Source of the DNA: Methanolobus vulcani
Lineage (GTDB): Archaea > Halobacteriota > Methanosarcinia > Methanosarcinales > Methanosarcinaceae
Reading direction: 5' to 3'
Length of the DNA: 64,000 nt
Assembly (NCBI RefSeq): GCF_900100715.1
Contig: NZ_FNCA01000008.1
Location: 54,137-118,136, forward strand
The translations under genes were made by a program, and so were the position numbers. Below, piece by piece: positions 63,721-64,000 of the stretch (position 1 is its first letter; the number at the start of each line of letters is the position of its first letter). The notes below the pieces were generated by a model. That model searched no databases, was not told the origin of the DNA, and worked only from the letters and a program-made list of their open reading frames with translations.

Positions 63721-64000
63721 ATGGAATTCAGAGAAATCTCTGATGAACAATGGAAGTTTATTAAGCCACGTTTACCACCTCAACCCATTACAGGGAGAAA
63801 GAGGGCTGATGACCGCAAGGTCATCAATGGCATACTCTTTGTCCTGATAACTGGTTGCAGGTGGGGAGATATGCCAGTAATTTATGGATCCAGGGCAACT
63901 GCCTGGAGACGGCTGAAATGGTGGTCAGAAGAAGGGGTATGGAATAAGATTATGGAATCCCTTCGGGATTCTGCTTACCAGGAAGGTAAGTTCTCAATGG
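63721..64000 (+). mobile_element. IS5-like transposase, 5' part, cut by the window end
   Basis: The 93 visible codons start MEFREISDEQWKFIKPRLPP and continue with DRKVINGILFVLITGCRWGDMP and ATAWRRLKWWSEEGVWNKI, the N-terminal domain of IS5-family transposases. The DDE catalytic region lies beyond the window. The left end of the element is probably in the AT-rich stretch just before 63721, but without the right end the terminal repeats cannot be set. Confidence 0.85.

Overview
The window looks like the chromosome of a methylotrophic methanogen of the Methanosarcinaceae, possibly Methanolobus or a relative. The evidence is an MtaA/MtbA-type methylcobamide:coenzyme M methyltransferase, a RimK-type glutamate ligase of the kind that makes sarcinapterin, archaeal TATA-like promoters, PGF-CTERM surface proteins, FilR1-domain regulators and a tRNA-Leu without an encoded CCA. 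The genus is an inference; no rRNA is present.

Bases 1-12000 are mostly housekeeping and signalling: a membrane protein cut by the window edge, Maf, two exported proteins, the methyltransferase, the glutamate ligase, a tandem pair of methyl-accepting chemotaxis proteins with TTG starts, a DJ-1 family protein and an RNase Z-like hydrolase. Bases 12071-23900 form an accessory island that begins at tRNA-Leu(UAA). It holds a hypoxanthine-DNA-glycosylase-like gene, a type I restriction-modification operon with two different hsdM genes (hsdM-hsdM-hsdS-hsdR), a TrmB-like regulator, a methyltransferase and two acetyltransferases. Scattered among the last group are three decayed pieces of cas1. No CRISPR array and no other cas gene is visible.

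Bases 24290-31800 carry a SulP anion transporter, a membrane-anchored monoheme cytochrome c with a Gly/Met/Tyr-rich linker, small membrane proteins, two YkgJ-type cysteine-cluster proteins and a thioredoxin-like [2Fe-2S] ferredoxin. Bases 32100-42600 hold homospermidine synthase, a nitroreductase, a SUMF1-type protein, a dehydrogenase, a three-gene radical SAM/hydrolase operon, a stand-alone encapsulated-ferritin-like protein and a cation efflux protein. Homospermidine synthase and the ornithine decarboxylase at 59436-60611 together would make homospermidine.

Bases 42649-49274 are regulatory in character: a bacterial-type Lon protease and a MarR regulator that share a 20-base site upstream of each gene (19 of 20 bases identical), ChaB, a PLP-homeostasis protein, and three tandem FilR1-domain regulators. 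Bases 49500-60600 contain a Qnr-like pentapeptide protein, a twin pair of PGF-CTERM proteins each with one CxxCH haem motif followed by a double CDGSH protein, a META-domain lipoprotein, an HD hydrolase, a PAS/GAF histidine kinase and a transglutaminase-like lipoprotein. The window closes with a second histidine kinase that has a degenerate receiver domain, and the 5' end of an IS5-like transposase. The most interesting signals are the cas1 graveyard, the double-hsdM operon, the marR-lon shared operator, the haem/PGF-CTERM/CDGSH cluster and the orphan encapsulated ferritin.
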